Assembly (NCBI GenBank): GCA_964017045.1
Contig: OZ024802.1
Span: 9,560,435 to 9,624,434, forward strand
DNA from: Omphiscola glabra
Lineage: Eukaryota > Mollusca > Gastropoda > Lymnaeidae
Length of the DNA: 64,000 nt
Direction: 5' to 3'
Made by a program: the position numbers and the translations under genes. Positions 45,663 through 57,990 of the stretch are shown piece by piece. How positions within the stretch are numbered: the first letter of the stretch is position 1; each line of letters starts with the position of its first letter. The notes beneath the pieces were generated by a model, which was not told the origin of the DNA, searched no databases, and saw nothing but the letters and a program-made list of their open reading frames with translations.

Positions 45663-46387
45663 GAAAATATTTTTACCATCTAGTCGTGTCGCTTTTCATG
45701 ACTCATAATGACGGGTCTCGAGTGCCGGCGCACCATTCACCGGATTCGCCACGGTGAAGGCGCCGCCACTGAAGTGTATTTTTGTGATGTTTAGAGAGTT
45801 CCCGCCGTTGACCGAATCGGTCTGCCGATCCCAAACCCTAGAATGTGATTCTGTTAGACTTACACGTGTAGGTTTGACAAGTCGGGGAGAGATGGGGGGG
45901 GGGGAGTCTTTACCGGTAGCCCAGGGGTCGACTAACTTACTTTTCAAACCATTAACCCTAAATATATTTTTTACACCGGCTTTAGTATTTACTCCCTGAT
46001 TTGTCAGGAAGAAAATCATCAACTTTTTACACTCAAAATAGTTTATTGAATCTATTTATATGGATTATACAATTATATATATACTAATTAAATTCATTAG
46101 AATTAATTAATTCCTCACTATGGAAAAAAAATGATTTCTTTGAAACATGTAAATTTTAAATTTTGTAGAAGTTATGTTTTATTTTGACACAATGACGTCA
46201 TCGAAATTAGGGGCTTCTATGCCCTGATTTATGTTCATTAGTGTGAAAAAATCCTTGTTCGCAAAGGTCAACGGGTTTTTGCATAAGGCAGCAGCTTTTT
46301 GTTTGCATCCTCGTGAGTAATCCATTTTAAAAACCGTTGTACCCCTTGGCAGAAGCAATGGCTTCTCTGGGGGTCCGGGCGGCACCC
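45663..46387. other. Non-repetitive spacer
   Basis: Contains GC-rich GCCGGCGCACCATTCACCGG near 45724, a G run at 45895-45903 and a hAT-like CAGGGGTCGACTAAC end at 45923. Otherwise AT-rich with no supported gene. Confidence 0.35.
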
Positions 46388-47276
46388 GGGACAGCATCAC
46401 ATGGGACAGCATCACATGGGACAGCATCACATGGGACAGCATCACATGGGACAGCATCACATGGGACAGCATCACAGGGGACAGCATCACAGGGGACAGC
46501 ATCACAGAGGACAGCATCACATGGGACAGCATCACATGGGACAGCATCACATGAGACAGCATCACATGGGACAGCATCACATGGGACAGCATCACATGGG
46601 ACAGCATCACAGGGGACAGCATCACAGGGGACAGCATCACATGGGACAGCATCACATGGGACAGCATCACAGAGGACAGCATCACATGGGACAGCATCAC
46701 ATGGGACAGCATCACAGAGGACAGCATCACATGGGACAGCATCACATGGGACAGCATCACATGGGACAGCATCACAGGGGACAGCATCACATGGGACAGC
46801 ATCACATGGGACAGCATCACATGGGACAGCATCACAGAGGACAGCATCACATGGGACAGCATCACAGAGGACAGCATCACAGAGGACAGCATCACAGAGG
46901 ACAGCATCACATGGGACAGCATCACAGAGGACAGCATCACATGGGACAGCATCACAGAGGACAGCATCACATGGGACAGCATCACATGGGACAGCATCAC
47001 AGGGGACAACATCACATGGGACAGCATCACATGGGACAGCATCACATGGGACAGCATCACAGAGGACAGCATTACATGGGACAGCATCACATGGTACAGC
47101 ATCACAGAGGACAGCATCACATGGGACAGCATCACATGGGACAGCATCACATGGGACAGCATCACAGGGGAAAGCATCATATGGGACAGCATCACATGGG
47201 ACAGCATCACATGGGACAGCATCACATGGGACAGCATCACAGAGGACAGCATCACATGGGACAGCATCACATGGGG
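46388..47276. repeat. Minisatellite, 15-bp unit x59
   Basis: Unit GGGACAGCATCACAT with three interspersed states at the 3' end (ATGGG, AGGGG, AGAGG). The exact 15-bp period means every frame without a unit stop is open: 363 codons on the - strand (VMLSH) and 301-314 on the + strand (GTASH, MGQHH). None shows coding features beyond the repeat. Confidence 0.98.
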
Positions 47277-47361
47277 GATAACACCCTCACACCAAATAAA
47301 AAATAGTAAATTTGACAGAGCTCAATCAAGTTGGTTTCATAAAACATAAAAAATAGAAAAG

Positions 47362-47650
47362 TAGGGGCAACTTGTCAAAATTGTAAGGTCAACTTGTCAC
47401 AATTGTAAGGTCAACTTGTCACAATTGTAAGGTCAACTTGTCACAATTGTAAGGTGCCACATGTCACCATTGTAGGGTGCCACCTTTCACAAAAGTAGGG
47501 TGCCGCCTGTCACCATAGTAGGGTGCCACCTGTCACCATAGTAGGGTGCCACTTTTCACCATAGTAGGCTGTCACCAGTCGCCATAGTAGGATGCCCCTT
47601 GTCATCATCGTAGGGTGCCACAAGAGCAGGGTGTCACCTTTCACCAAAAG
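47362..47650. repeat. Minisatellite, 22-23-bp unit x~12, with left-right divergence
   Basis: The left third is uniform (GTAAGGTCAACTTGTCACAA). The right part evolves into GTAGGGTGCCACCTGTCACC, showing drift of the unit along the array. Confidence 0.93.
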
Positions 47651-47937
47651 TGGGTTGCCACACGCCTATGGGAAATGTCTGAACCGGGGTGACACCATGC
47701 GTTTACCGCACTCTGTACACAAACTCTGGTAACGCCACTCGGCATACGATGAAACAGAAGACCAGGCCAAAATGACGTGTACAACGCGAGACGTGAGCTT
47801 ATGATAGCTGCCCAGCCACTTGTAACCATATCGCGGTGACTGCTTTTCTTAAGTACAGTGACCAAATGTTGTCAGAAAGGTTATTTTAAAAAAAAATTAA
47901 AAAACGGTTTGAAATATAATATTTTTTAGCCCCCATT

Positions 47938-48096
47938 GGCTCCACGATTTTCACTCATTAGCTCCAATGTTTCCACTCATTAGCTCCAAGATTTCCACTC
48001 ATTTGCTCCAAGATTTCCACTCTTTGGCTCCAAGATTTCGGCTCATTATCTCCAAGATTTCCACTCAATGGCTACTAGAATTCCACTCATTTAGGG
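47938..48096. repeat. CTCCAAGATTTCCACTCATT tandem repeat x~6
   Basis: Period about 24 bp with AGCT, TGGCT and TATCT variants. Confidence 0.9.
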
Positions 48097-48335
48097 TAAT
48101 TTAACTCAGTTCGTAGACCACTGCGGCAGCAGGACTACCGTGTCAAGAACCTTCTCGTGTTTGTACGCCCCACTCCCCCCTATACGCCACTAGAATGTGT
48201 CACTAATCTCATGCTTTGTGTGGACAGGCGTCAATCTACGTCTGCCGCGCTAAAAACGGACGACCTCTTGGTATGCAGAGTTGTCCCCTTGGATAGTAGA
48301 CATTAGATGACACAGGAAGAGCAGTCAGATCACGT

Positions 48336-48985
48336 AAACACTTAGTGGATCAGGATAACTAGAAATTTAGCGGATCAGGATAACTAGACACTTAGTGGAT
48401 CAGGATAACTAGACACTTAGTGGATCAGGATAACTAGACACTTAGTGGATCAGGATAACTAGACATTTAGCGGATCAGGATAGACACGTAGTGGATCAGG
48501 ATAACTAGACACTTAGTGGATCAGGATACCTAGACACTTAATGGATCAGGATAACTATACAAGTAATGGATCAGGATAACTAGACACTTAGTGGATCAGG
48601 ATAAATAGACACGTGGTGGATCAGGATAACTAGACACGCAGTGGATCAGTATAATTAGACACTTAGTGGATAAAGATAACTAGCCACGTAGTGGATCAGG
48701 GCATATAGACCCATTGTGGATCAGAAAATCTAGAAAAACAAAATCAGAACACCTAGACACCTAGTAGATTAGAGCAACTAGAAATGATTTGGATAAGGAC
48801 ATCTTAAAAAAAAGTATAGCATATCATTACAAATATACACAAAGAATATCCAATACATTTAGACGGAAGACCAGTACATCTAAACACGTAGTGGACAATA
48901 AAGTCTATACACATACATCAAAATGTCTAGACGCTTAGTGGAAATGAACATCTAGGCACATAGTGGCTCAGGACATCTAGACATA
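48336..48985. repeat. Minisatellite, 25-bp unit, x~17 plus degenerate tail
   Basis: Core CTAGACACTTAGTGGATCAG. Well conserved to about 48720, then increasingly diverged copies (CTAGACGCTTAGTGG, CATCTAGACATA) to about 48985. Confidence 0.93.
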
Positions 48986-48987
48986 TG

Positions 48988-49130
48988 ACACACTTCATGC
49001 ACACACCATTAACACACTACATAAACACACCATTAACACACTACATGCACACACCATTAACACACTACATACACACACCATTAACACACTACATACACAC
49101 ACCATTAACACACTACATACACACACATGA
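48988..49130. repeat. 24-bp tandem repeat x6
   Basis: Core CACACCATTAACACACTACA. Adjacent to the preceding array but unrelated in sequence. Confidence 0.93.
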
Positions 49131-49334
49131 TATACTTCATAAACAGTTGTGAACAGAGCCCTTAACCTTTGACATGCCAGGGGCTGCCCCACAGTGGCGT
49201 CGCGAGACGTTTTGCCCCCAGCCCGAAAAAAAAAATTGTGCTTTTGGCAAGTGAAACCTGGAAATAAAGAACCTTGAAATAGCACTGTTCCTGGCATGAG
49301 CTCGACCTCGCCCCGGAACGCAATCATTTTTATC

Positions 49335-49808
49335 ACTGGCTCAGCCTGCAAACATCGCACTAGCTCAGCCTGCAAACATCGCACTGGCTCAACCTGCAAA
49401 CATCGCACTGGCTCTACCTGCAAACATCGCACTGCCTCAACCTGCAAAAATCGCACTGGCTCAACCTGCAAACATCGCACTGGCTCAACCTGCAAACATC
49501 GCACTAGCTCAGTCTGCAAACATCGCACTGGCTCAGCCTGCAAACATCGCACTAGCTCAGCCTGCAAACATCGCACTGGCTCAGCCTGCAAACATCGCAC
49601 TGGCTCAGCCTGCAAACATCGCACTGGCTCAGCCTGCAAACATCGCACTGGCTCAGCCTGCAAACATCGCACTGGCTCAGCCTGCAAACATCGCACTGGC
49701 TCAGCCTGCAAACATCGCACTGGCTCAGCCTGCAAACATCGCACTAGCTCAACCTGCAAACATCGCACTGGCTCAGCCTGCAAACATCGCACTGGCTCAG
49801 ACTGCAAA
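49335..49808. repeat. Minisatellite, 24-bp unit x20
   Basis: Core GCCTGCAAACATCGCACTGG followed by CTCA. The unit is eight codons, so the + strand is open for 171 codons (SACKHRTG cycle) and the - strand for 270 (VRCLQAEP cycle). No signal peptide or splice context marks either as a gene. Confidence 0.97.
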
Positions 49809-50594
49809 TAGGAGCACTTTTACTTTTTTTCAAGGGTTAGTGTTAAAAAATAAAAGGCAGTGACCGCTCGAGTGACTCCCCCCCCCCCCCCCCCCCCAAA
49901 CCTCTTTCCCAGAATATTTTGAATACATGTAATTCGTAATACAAGCGTTTAGCGTTGACACTATGTCAACATAATTTCACTGTAACTAACACTACTGTAA
50001 ATGTGACTCTTTGTAAACTCAATTTCAGTGTAACGAACACTACTTTATATGTGACTCTATAAAGTTATAGACCATTTGAATGAAAATTAATGCCTCTCAA
50101 CAATGTAAATAACATAAAGAACTTCACGATATTAAGAATGTCACGTCATCAGGATGATGGGCTATCAAGAATGCCACGATCTGAATGCAACTATATAAAT
50201 AACTTCACTCTATAAACAATGTCAACCTTTGTAAGAATTTAACGGTTGTGTTTCAATGGGCATTTTAACCCCTTACCTTCCCCGGGGCACACCTGAGAAG
50301 TTTTATACCAGGTCAAAAATTTTTAAGTGCCCCCTCCCCCTCCTGTGCCAGCCATGCCCTGGGCCAGCGGACATATTAACACTGCTCTCTATTCTTTCAG
50401 TTCATTTCAAATTGCAATAAATGGCAAGTGAATCTCTCTGCAGTAAACGCTGCGAGTTATTATCAGGTTCTGTCAGACCATCGAACCCATTAAATCACCC
50501 ATTTATGGGGCGGTTAGAACATTCCATTCACTGGGTCACCGTGACTGACTCATTTCTTTCCAGTTCGATCCTTTTTGAAAAAAAAATATTTTTC
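49809..50594. other. Non-repetitive spacer
   Basis: A poly-C run lies at about 49879-49897. Short TGTAACTAACACTACTGTAA/TGTAACGAACACTACTTTAT duplication near 49980-50050. No gene supported. Confidence 0.4.
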
Positions 50595-52013
50595 CTCTGG
50601 CCTGGAAGTGTGCCACTGGCCTGGATGTGCGCCACTAGCCTGGAAGTGCGCCACTGGCCTGGAAGTGCGCCCTCTAGCTTGGAAGTGCGCATCTGGTGTG
50701 AATGTGCGCGCGCTGGCCTGGAAGTGCGCCTCTGGCCTGAAAGTTCGCCCTCTGGCCTGGAAGTGCGCCTCTGGCGTGGAAGTGCGCCTCTGGCGTGGAA
50801 GTGCGCCTCTGGCCTGAAAGTGCGCCCTCTGGCCTGGAAGTGCGCCTCTGGCCTGAAAGTGAGCCTCTGGCCTGGAAGTGCGCCTCTGGCCTGAAAGTGC
50901 GCCCTCTGGCCTGGAAGTGCGCCTCTGGCGTGGAAGTGCGCCTCTGGTGTGAATGTGCGCCCTCTGATCTGGAAGTGCGCCTCTGGCCTGGAAGTGCGCC
51001 CTCTGGCCTGGAAGTGCGCCTCTGGCCTGAAAGTGCGCCTCTGGCCTGGAAGTGCGCCTCTGGCCTGGAAGTGCGCCCTCTGGCCTGAAAGTGCGCCTCT
51101 GGCCTGGAAGTGCGCCCTCTGGCCTGAAAGTGCGCCTCTGGCCTGGAAGTGCGCCCTCTGGCCTGAAAGTGCGCCTCTGGCCTGGAAGTGCGCCACTGGC
51201 CTGGAAGTGCGCCCTCTAGCTTGGAAGTGCGCATCTGGTGTGAATGTGCGCGCGCTGGCCTGGAAGTGCGCCTCTGGCCTGAAAGTTCGCCCTCTGGCCT
51301 GGAAGTGCGCCTCTGGCGTGGAAGTGCGCCTCTGGCGTGGAAGTGCGCCTCTGGTCTGAAAGTGCGCCCTCTGGCCTGGAAGTGCGCCTCTGGCCTGAAA
51401 GTGAGCCTCTGGCCTGGAAGTGCGCCTCTGGCCTGAAAGTGCGCCCTCTGGCCTGGAAGTGCGCCTCTGGCGTGGAAGTGCGCCTCTGGTGTGAATGTGC
51501 GCCCTCTGATCTGGAAGTGCGCCTCTGGCCTGGAAGTGCGCCCTCTGGCCTGGAAGTGCGCCTCTGGCCTGAAAGTGCGCCTCTGGCCTGGAAGTGCGCC
51601 TCTGGCCTGGAAGTGCGCCCTCTGGCCTGAAAGTGCGCCTCTGGCCTGGAAGTGCGCCCTCTGGCCTGAAAGTGCGCCTCTGGCCTGGAAGTGCGCCCTC
51701 TGGCCTGAAAGTGCGCCTCTGGCCTGGAAGTGCGCCTCTGGCCTGAAAGTGCGCCTCTGGCCTGGAAGTGCGCCCTCTGGCCTGAAAGTGCGCCTCTGGC
51801 CTGGAAGTGCGCCCTCTGGCCTGAAAGTGCGCCTCTGGCCTGAAAGTGCGCCTCTGGCCTGAAAGTGCGCCTCTGGCCTGGAAGTGCGCCCTCTGGCCTG
51901 AAAGTGCGCCTCTGGCCTGGAAGTGCGCCCTCTGGCCTGAAAGTGCGCATCTGGCCTGAAAGTGCGCCTCTGGCCTGAAAGTGCGCCTCTGGCCTGAAAG
52001 TGCGCGTCTGGCC
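50595..52013. repeat. 18-21-bp minisatellite with a 542-bp tandem duplication
   Basis: Basic unit TCTGGCCTGGAAGTGCGCC, alternating with CTCTGGCCTGAAAGTGCGCC. Positions 50651-51192 and 51193-51734 are consecutive copies of one 542-bp block; reading them side by side I found a single difference (C at 50813, T at 51355). GC-rich. Open frames up to 495 codons on the - strand are repeat artefacts. Confidence 0.97.
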
Positions 52014-52194
52014 ATGGACGTGCGACTGAGTTAAGAGCAACAAGACACCAACAAAGTGTTCACGGTAAATTTTGCTCTACTGTAGGCCTTGGCGTTAAAT
52101 GTAACAGTCTTGAACACGGACCTCTCGCTAAACACAACCTCACGCTAAACACAACACATTGCGGATAAAACTGAAGTATACGTCATCGGGATTC

Positions 52195-53545
52195 CTATTG
52201 TTGCACCATTACATTCCGACTGTGGCACCCCGACTGTGGCACCCCATTACGTGATCCTGTCATTGACATTCCGACTGTGGCACCCCGACTGTGGCACCAC
52301 ATTACGTGATCCTGTCATTGACATTCCGACTGCGACATCCACACATTGACATTCTGACTGTGGCATTCCGACTGTGGCACCCCATTACGTGATCCTGCCA
52401 TTGACATTCCGACTGCGACATCCACACATTGACATTCTGGCTGTGGCATTCCGACTGTAGCACCCCATTACGTGATCCTGCCATTGACATTCCGACTGCG
52501 ACATTCCCACATTGACATTCTGACTGTGGTATTCCGACTGTGACATTCTGACTGTGACATTCTGACTGTGACATCCTGACTGTGACATCATGACATTGAT
52601 ATCCGACTGTGACATCCCCACATTGACATTCTGACTGTGGCATTCCGACTGCGACATCCCCACATTGATATTCTGACTGTGACATCCTGACTGTCACATC
52701 CCCACATTAACATTCTGACTGTGGCATTCCGACTGCGACATTCCCACATTAACATTCTGACTGTTGCATTCCGACTGTGACATCCTGACTGTGACATCGC
52801 CACATTGACACTCTGACTGTGGCATTCTGACTGCGACATCCCCACATTGATATTCTGACTGTGACATCCTCACTGTGACATCCCCACATTGACATTCTGA
52901 CTGTGGAATTCCGACTGCGACATCCCCACATTGATATTCTGACTGTGACATCCTGACTGTGACATCCCCACATTAACATTCTGACTGTGGCATTCCGACT
53001 GCGACATTCCCACATTAACATTCTGACTGTTGCATTCCGACTGTGACATCCTGACTGTGACATCCCCACATTAACATTCTGACTGTGGCATTCTGACTGC
53101 GACATCCCCAGATTGATATTCTGACTGTGACATCCTGACTGCGACATCCCCACATTGATATTCTGACTGTGACATCCTGACTGTGACATCCCCACATTGA
53201 CATTCTGACTGTGGCATTCCGACTGCGACATTCCCACATTAACATTCTGACTGTTGCATTCCGACTGTGACATCCTGACTGCGACATCCCCACATTGATA
53301 TTCTGACTGTGACATCCTGACTGTGACATCCCCACATTTACATTCTGACTGTGGCATCCCGACTGTGGCACCGCATTACGTGATACTGTCATCGACATTC
53401 CGACTGCGACATCGACACATTGACATTCTGACTGTGGCATTCCGACTGTGGCATTCCGACTGTGGCATTCCGACTGTTGCATTCCGACTGTGACATCCCC
53501 ACATTGACATTCCGACTGTGACATCCTGACTGAGACCCGCATGCC
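52195..53545. repeat. Higher-order GACTGTGACATCC minisatellite
   Basis: Short words (CATTCTGACTGTGGCATTCC, GACTGCGACATCCCCACATT, GATATTCTGACTGTGACATC) combine into blocks. A run from about 52669 is repeated near 52932 with a period of about 262 bp, and part again near 53194. The left end also holds CCCCATTACGTGATCCTG repeats. Confidence 0.95.
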
Positions 53546-53741
53546 TATAGTTTACATTATAACATTAGAAAAAAATCCAGCATTAGAATAGCGACGGTCA
53601 ATTTAGAATAATGGGAAATTGTATCATTTAAAAAAAAAAGTTTTCCTCTTGGCATGAAATCCATTCGCCACGTACAATGGCATAATGGAGTCCCCATACA
53701 AAATTGTACTCAAAAGTCATAAGTATCAGCGGCTATTCGCG

Positions 53742-54074
53742 AGAGTAAGGAATATTTTATCTGTGAGCGTAAGGAATATTTTATCCGTGAGCGTAAGGAA
53801 TATTTTATCCGTGAGCGTAAGGAATATTTTATCCGTGAGCGTAAGGAATATTTTATCCGTGAGCGTAAGGAATATTTTATCCGTGAGCGTAAGGAATATT
53901 TTATCCGTGAGCGTAAGGAATATTTTATCCGTGAGCGTCAGGAATATTTTATCTGTGAGCGTAAGGAATATTTTATCCGTGAGCGTAAGGAATATTTTAT
54001 CCGTGAGCGTAAGGAATATTTTATCCGTGAGCGTCAGGAATATTTTATCTGTGAGCGTAAGGAATATTTTATCT
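53742..54074. repeat. Minisatellite, 24-bp unit x14
   Basis: Core GTGAGCGTAAGGAATATTTT followed by ATCC. Eight codons per unit keeps both strands open (RNILSVSV on +, DKIFLTLT on -). Confidence 0.97.
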
Positions 54075-54094
54075 ATATTTTGTGTGTGCGTTAC

Positions 54095-55203
54095 CATTGC
54101 TAAGTACAATATGTTCATTGGTGGATGTGTTAGTGCCAATAGCTAAGTATAATCTGTTCATTGGCGGATGTGTCAGTGCCAGCAACTAAGTTTAATCTGT
54201 TCAGCGGCGGACGTGTCAGTGCCAGCAGCTAAGTATAATCTGTTCAGCGGCGGACGTGTCAGTGCCAGCAGCTAAGTACAATCTGTTCAGCTGCGGACGT
54301 GTCAGTGCCAGCAGCTAAGTACAATCTGTTCATTGGCGGATGTGTCAGTTCCAGCAACTAAGTACAATCTGTTCAGCGGCGGATGTGTCAGTGCCAGCAG
54401 CTAAGTACAATCTGTTCATTGGCGGATGTGTCAGTGCCAGCAACTAAGTACAATCTGTTCAGTGGCGGATGTGTCAGTTCCAGCAACTAAGTACAATCTG
54501 TTCAGCGGCGGATGTGTCAGTTCCAGCAACTAAGTACAATCTGTTCAGCGGCGGATGTGTCAGTTCCAGCAACTAAGTACAATCTGTTCAGCGGCGGATG
54601 TGTCAGTTCCAGCAACTAAGTACAATCTGTTCAGCGGCGGATGTGTCAGTGCCAGCAACTAAGTACAATCTGTTCAGCGGCGGATGTGTCAGTGCCAGCA
54701 ACTAAGTACAATCTGTTCAGCGGCGGATGTGTCAGTTCCAGCAACTAAGTACAATCTGTTTAGCGGCGGATGTGTCAGTTCCAGCAACTAAGTACAATCT
54801 GTTCAGCGGCGGATGTGTCAGTGCCAGCAACTAAGTACAATCTGTTCAGTGGCGGATGTGTCAGTTCCAGCAACTAAGTACAATCTGTTCATTGGCGGAT
54901 GTGTCAGTTCCAGCAACTAAGTACAATCTGTTCAGCGGCGGATGTGTCAGTTCCAGCAACTAAGTACAATCTGTTCAGTGGCGGATGTGTCAGTGCCAGC
55001 AACTAAGTACAATCTGTTCAGTGGCGGATGTTTCAGTGCCAGCAACTAAGTACAATCTGTTCAGTGGCGGATGTGTCAGTGCCAGCAACTAAGTACAATC
55101 TGTTCAGTGGCGGATGTGTTAGTGCCAGCAGCTAAGTACAATCTGTTCAGTGGCGGATGTGTCAGTGCCAGCAACTAAGTACAATCTGTTCAGCTGCGGA
55201 TGA
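54095..55203. repeat. Minisatellite, 43-bp unit x26
   Basis: Core CAACTAAGTACAATCTGTTC, then AGCGGCGGATGTGTCAGTGC. Variants include AGTGG, ATTGG, TCAGTTCC and CAGC. Exact 43-bp period. Confidence 0.97.
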
Positions 55204-55697
55204 TACTTATTCATATTCATATTTTCCACGCCAGGAAATGTCATATGGACTTGAACGCTAAGCTGTTCACAACCTAGCATTGTCCGGGCATATTGTGGTT
55301 AAGAGGAACACGTTTGAAAAGATTATGTGTAGGGAGGCAGGACCGGCCCTACGGTTGCTGGCGCCACGGGCAAGCTTATCTTTGATGCCCCTTTTAAGTA
55401 CAATCATAAATAAATTTTGCAAGGAACAAAACTAATGTTAAAACAATCATAACGGTGCATGAATTTCTGTAAAGTTCAACAAAATAACTTAAAACCAACG
55501 GTTTTTTTTTAAATTTCTAAATGCCTTTGAGGGATGCATAATATCAATTGCCGGGCCGCAAGAGGCCCGCGGGCCGTAGTTTGCCCACCCCTGGGTTAGG
55601 TCATGAGCTTATTTCCTAGGTTGTGATATTTTTTAAACGAACAATGATAAATAATATTATTTTTCTTAAATTGTAGATTTTTAAAAATCCTTTAGAT
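55204..55697. other. Spacer with hAT-like termini
   Basis: CAGGACCGGCCCTACGG near 55339 and GGGCCGTAGTTTGCCCACCC ending in CTG at 55593 look like ends of hAT-type MITEs. Boundaries and target duplications could not be fixed. Confidence 0.4.
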
Positions 55698-55893
55698 CAG
55701 GCCTGCACAACATACGGCCCGCCAGCAACCACTTTGCGGCCCTCGAAGTAACGAAATATTCTTTATTCTTATTATTTTCTTAATAGCTTTCCTACCGTAC
55801 TATTTACTTTTGGCCCGCACAAGTCCTGTCCTATATTCTTTTGGCCCGCACAAGTCCTGTCCTATATTCTTTTGGCCCGCACGCGTTTTTCAT
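55698..55893 (+). mobile_element. hAT-like MITE, CAGGCCTGCACAACATACGG end
   Basis: Starts CAGGCCTGCACAACATACGG, then GGCCCTCGAAGTAACGAAAT and TATTCTTTATTCTTATTATT. The complement is shared with 45061-45215. Here TTTTGGCCCGCACAAGTCCT is tandemly repeated with a period of about 31 bp, absent from the other copy. Confidence 0.65.
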
Positions 55894-55955
55894 GTCTAGG
55901 ATATGTGGAAGTTGGTTAAGTGGCCTCGAAGTAATTTAAATAAACAGACATTTGC

Positions 55956-56156
55956 CGTGGGATCAGGGGCGTAGCGAAGGGGGGCAGGGGACAGATATCT
56001 CCGGGCGTCAGCTAGTTAGGGGCGCCAAATGTGCTTTGGTATAATTTTATTGATGAAAATAATGGGTTTGAGGGTTGAATAAAGACAAAAGAGGGCCCTT
56101 TAAAATGAATCTTGTCCCCGGGCGCCAAACACTCTAGCTACGCCTCTGCGTAGGAT
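55956..56156 (+). mobile_element. CAGGGGCGTAGC MITE, complete, uninterrupted copy
   Basis: The 185-bp element 55964-56148 starts CAGGGGCGTAGC and ends GCTACGCCTCTG, inverted repeats with one mismatch in 12. Flanks are CGTGGGAT (55956-55963) and CGTAGGAT (56149-56156), seven of eight matching, which fits a hAT-type 8-bp duplication. Its CTAGTTAGGGGCG is the empty counterpart of the SPIN-like insertion at 43962. Confidence 0.8.
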
Positions 56157-56260
56157 AGACAGACATCTACCGTGAGGATAGACAGACATTTGCCGTGGGC
56201 TAAACGGACATCTGCCGTGGAATGTACAGACATCTGCAGTGGGATAGACGGACAATGTTC
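56157..56260. repeat. GACAGACATCTGCCGTGGG tandem repeat x~5
   Basis: Imperfect units of about 22-25 bp immediately to the right of the MITE. A similar word (AACAGACATTTGCCGTGGG) lies just left of it, so the MITE inserted into this array. Confidence 0.75.
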
Positions 56261-57340
56261 ATATCAAATGAACAAAAAAGGAGGCCACAAGTACGATGAA
56301 TTTATTAAAACTTATCTCAGAGTTTGTTTGTTGACGCCTTGACTTGTACCCTACCATTTACGCCACTCTTGATGTACCCTACCATTTACGCCACTCTTGA
56401 TGTACCCTGCCATTTATCTTCTTCGGTGATCATTTTTAGTCAAACGTTTGACGTGCGATTTTCCACACCCCTCTGAAAGAACTCAAAGGTATTGACTTCA
56501 TCGGGAGCAACTCGCCCCCCCCGAAACCCAGGTATTCACTGTTAGCTATCTCCCTTTAGCCCCATGGCAACCTTTCTCCCAACTGCCACCAATTCACCTC
56601 GAATGTGATGACGTATTTGCCTAATGCATTGGTGAGTGCTCGACATTTATTAAAAATCAGGCAAGGCTGTGAGCATCGTAGATTTCTCCCAGCGAGTGGC
56701 CAAGTACGTTATAAAAGAAATATAGGCATGGTAGACGTCCTCTTTGTGTGTGTGTGTGGGGGGGTGTGGGGGTGGGGGGCGCTGGGGTTGGGAATAACGA
56801 GATGCAAATAGGAATCTTTCTATAAATAATGGATGCATAAAAAAATGAAGAGGGCGAGATAGCGAAACACCGGTGAGTTCAACTCAACTCGCGTGCAGGC
56901 AGCAGACGTGGGGAACAGACTAAACAAAAGGCGGGATGTGGCTCTCGGGGAAAGTGAAAACCCCGGAGCTTATCGGAGCCCGTCACACCATCCGTGTAAA
57001 TAGCTTAGCGTGTACTGTATCCAGAATACAAGCTCTCAACGCTCGCTCGTTATGCACGGCAATTTAACGGCTCTCAATTCACGCGTCTATTGTGACGGCT
57101 CCCGATAGATCGGTTTGGGGAAGGGGGGGGGAACGTTTGGAGGAATATATCATATGTTTACTCTTAACTTTATGAGCAGTCATAGCTCACATGGCGTGTC
57201 AGTGACTAGCGTTTTCAAATGGCGTGTCAGTGACTAGCGTGTTCACATGACGTGGTACGCGTGTCAGTGACAATGGTCGTTATTGGAAGATGACGTTATT
57301 GGAAGATGACGTTTAGGCGCTAAACATTAAATGCGTTGAC
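56261..57340. other. Non-repetitive spacer
   Basis: Small direct repeats only: TGTACCCTACCATTTACGCC (three copies near 56345-56410), GGCGTGTCAGTGACTAGCGT (two copies near 57190) and GTTATTGGAAGATGACGT (two near 57280). The block 56860-57110 is GC-richer and non-repetitive but has no long frame. Confidence 0.4.
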
Positions 57341-57990
57341 GTGCACGAGTCTAGTACGAACACATAGTGCTCACGAGTCTAATACGAACATATAGTGCAC
57401 ACGAGTCTAGTACGAACACATAGTGCTCACGAGTCTAGTACGAACACAGTGCTCACGAGTCTAGTACGAACACATAGTGCTCACGAGTCTAGTACGAACA
57501 CATAGTGCTCACGAGTCTAGTACGAACACATAGTGCTCATGAGTCTAGTACGAACACATAGTGCTCACGAGTCTAGTACGAACACATAGTGCTCACGAGT
57601 CTACTACGAACACATAGTGCTCACGAGTCTAGTACGAACACATAGTGCTCACGAGTCTAGTACGAGCACATAGTGCTCACGAGTCTAGTACGAACACATA
57701 GTGCTCACGAGTCTAGTACAAACACATAGTGCTCACGAGTCTAGTACGAACACATAGTGCTCACGAGTCTACTACAAACACATAGTGCTCACGAGTCTGG
57801 TACGAACACATAGTGCTCACGAGTCTACTACAAACACATAGTGCTCACGAGTCTACTACAAACACATAGTGCTCACGAGTCTACTACAAACACATAGTGC
57901 TCACGAGTCTGGTACGAACACATAGTGCACACGAGTCTACTACAAACACATAGTGCTCACGAGTCTAGTACGAACACATAGTGCACACGG
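57341..57990. repeat. Minisatellite, 28-bp unit x23
   Basis: Core CACGAGTCTAGTACGAACAC followed by ATAGTGCT. CTACTACAAA variants are clustered at the right. Confidence 0.97.

Noticed and set aside
46179..47306. 363-, 314- and 301-codon open frames
   Set aside because: All derive from a 15-bp tandem array whose unit has no stop in these frames; they overlap on both strands and show no splice or start context.
48995..49811. 270-codon (RCLQAEPV) and 171-codon (SACKHRTG) frames as a Cys-rich secreted repeat protein
   Set aside because: Opposite strands of the same 24-bp array are both open; no signal peptide or unique flanking domain in either.
50528..52043. 495- and 275-codon - strand frames (FQARGALSGQ type)
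   Set aside because: Generated by an 18-21-bp GC-rich minisatellite; frames slip between units and several coexist on both strands.
54095..55203. CRISPR-like array (43-bp regularly spaced repeats)
   Set aside because: The whole unit repeats with no unique spacers, no cas genes are present and the DNA is clearly animal. Same reasoning for all other arrays.
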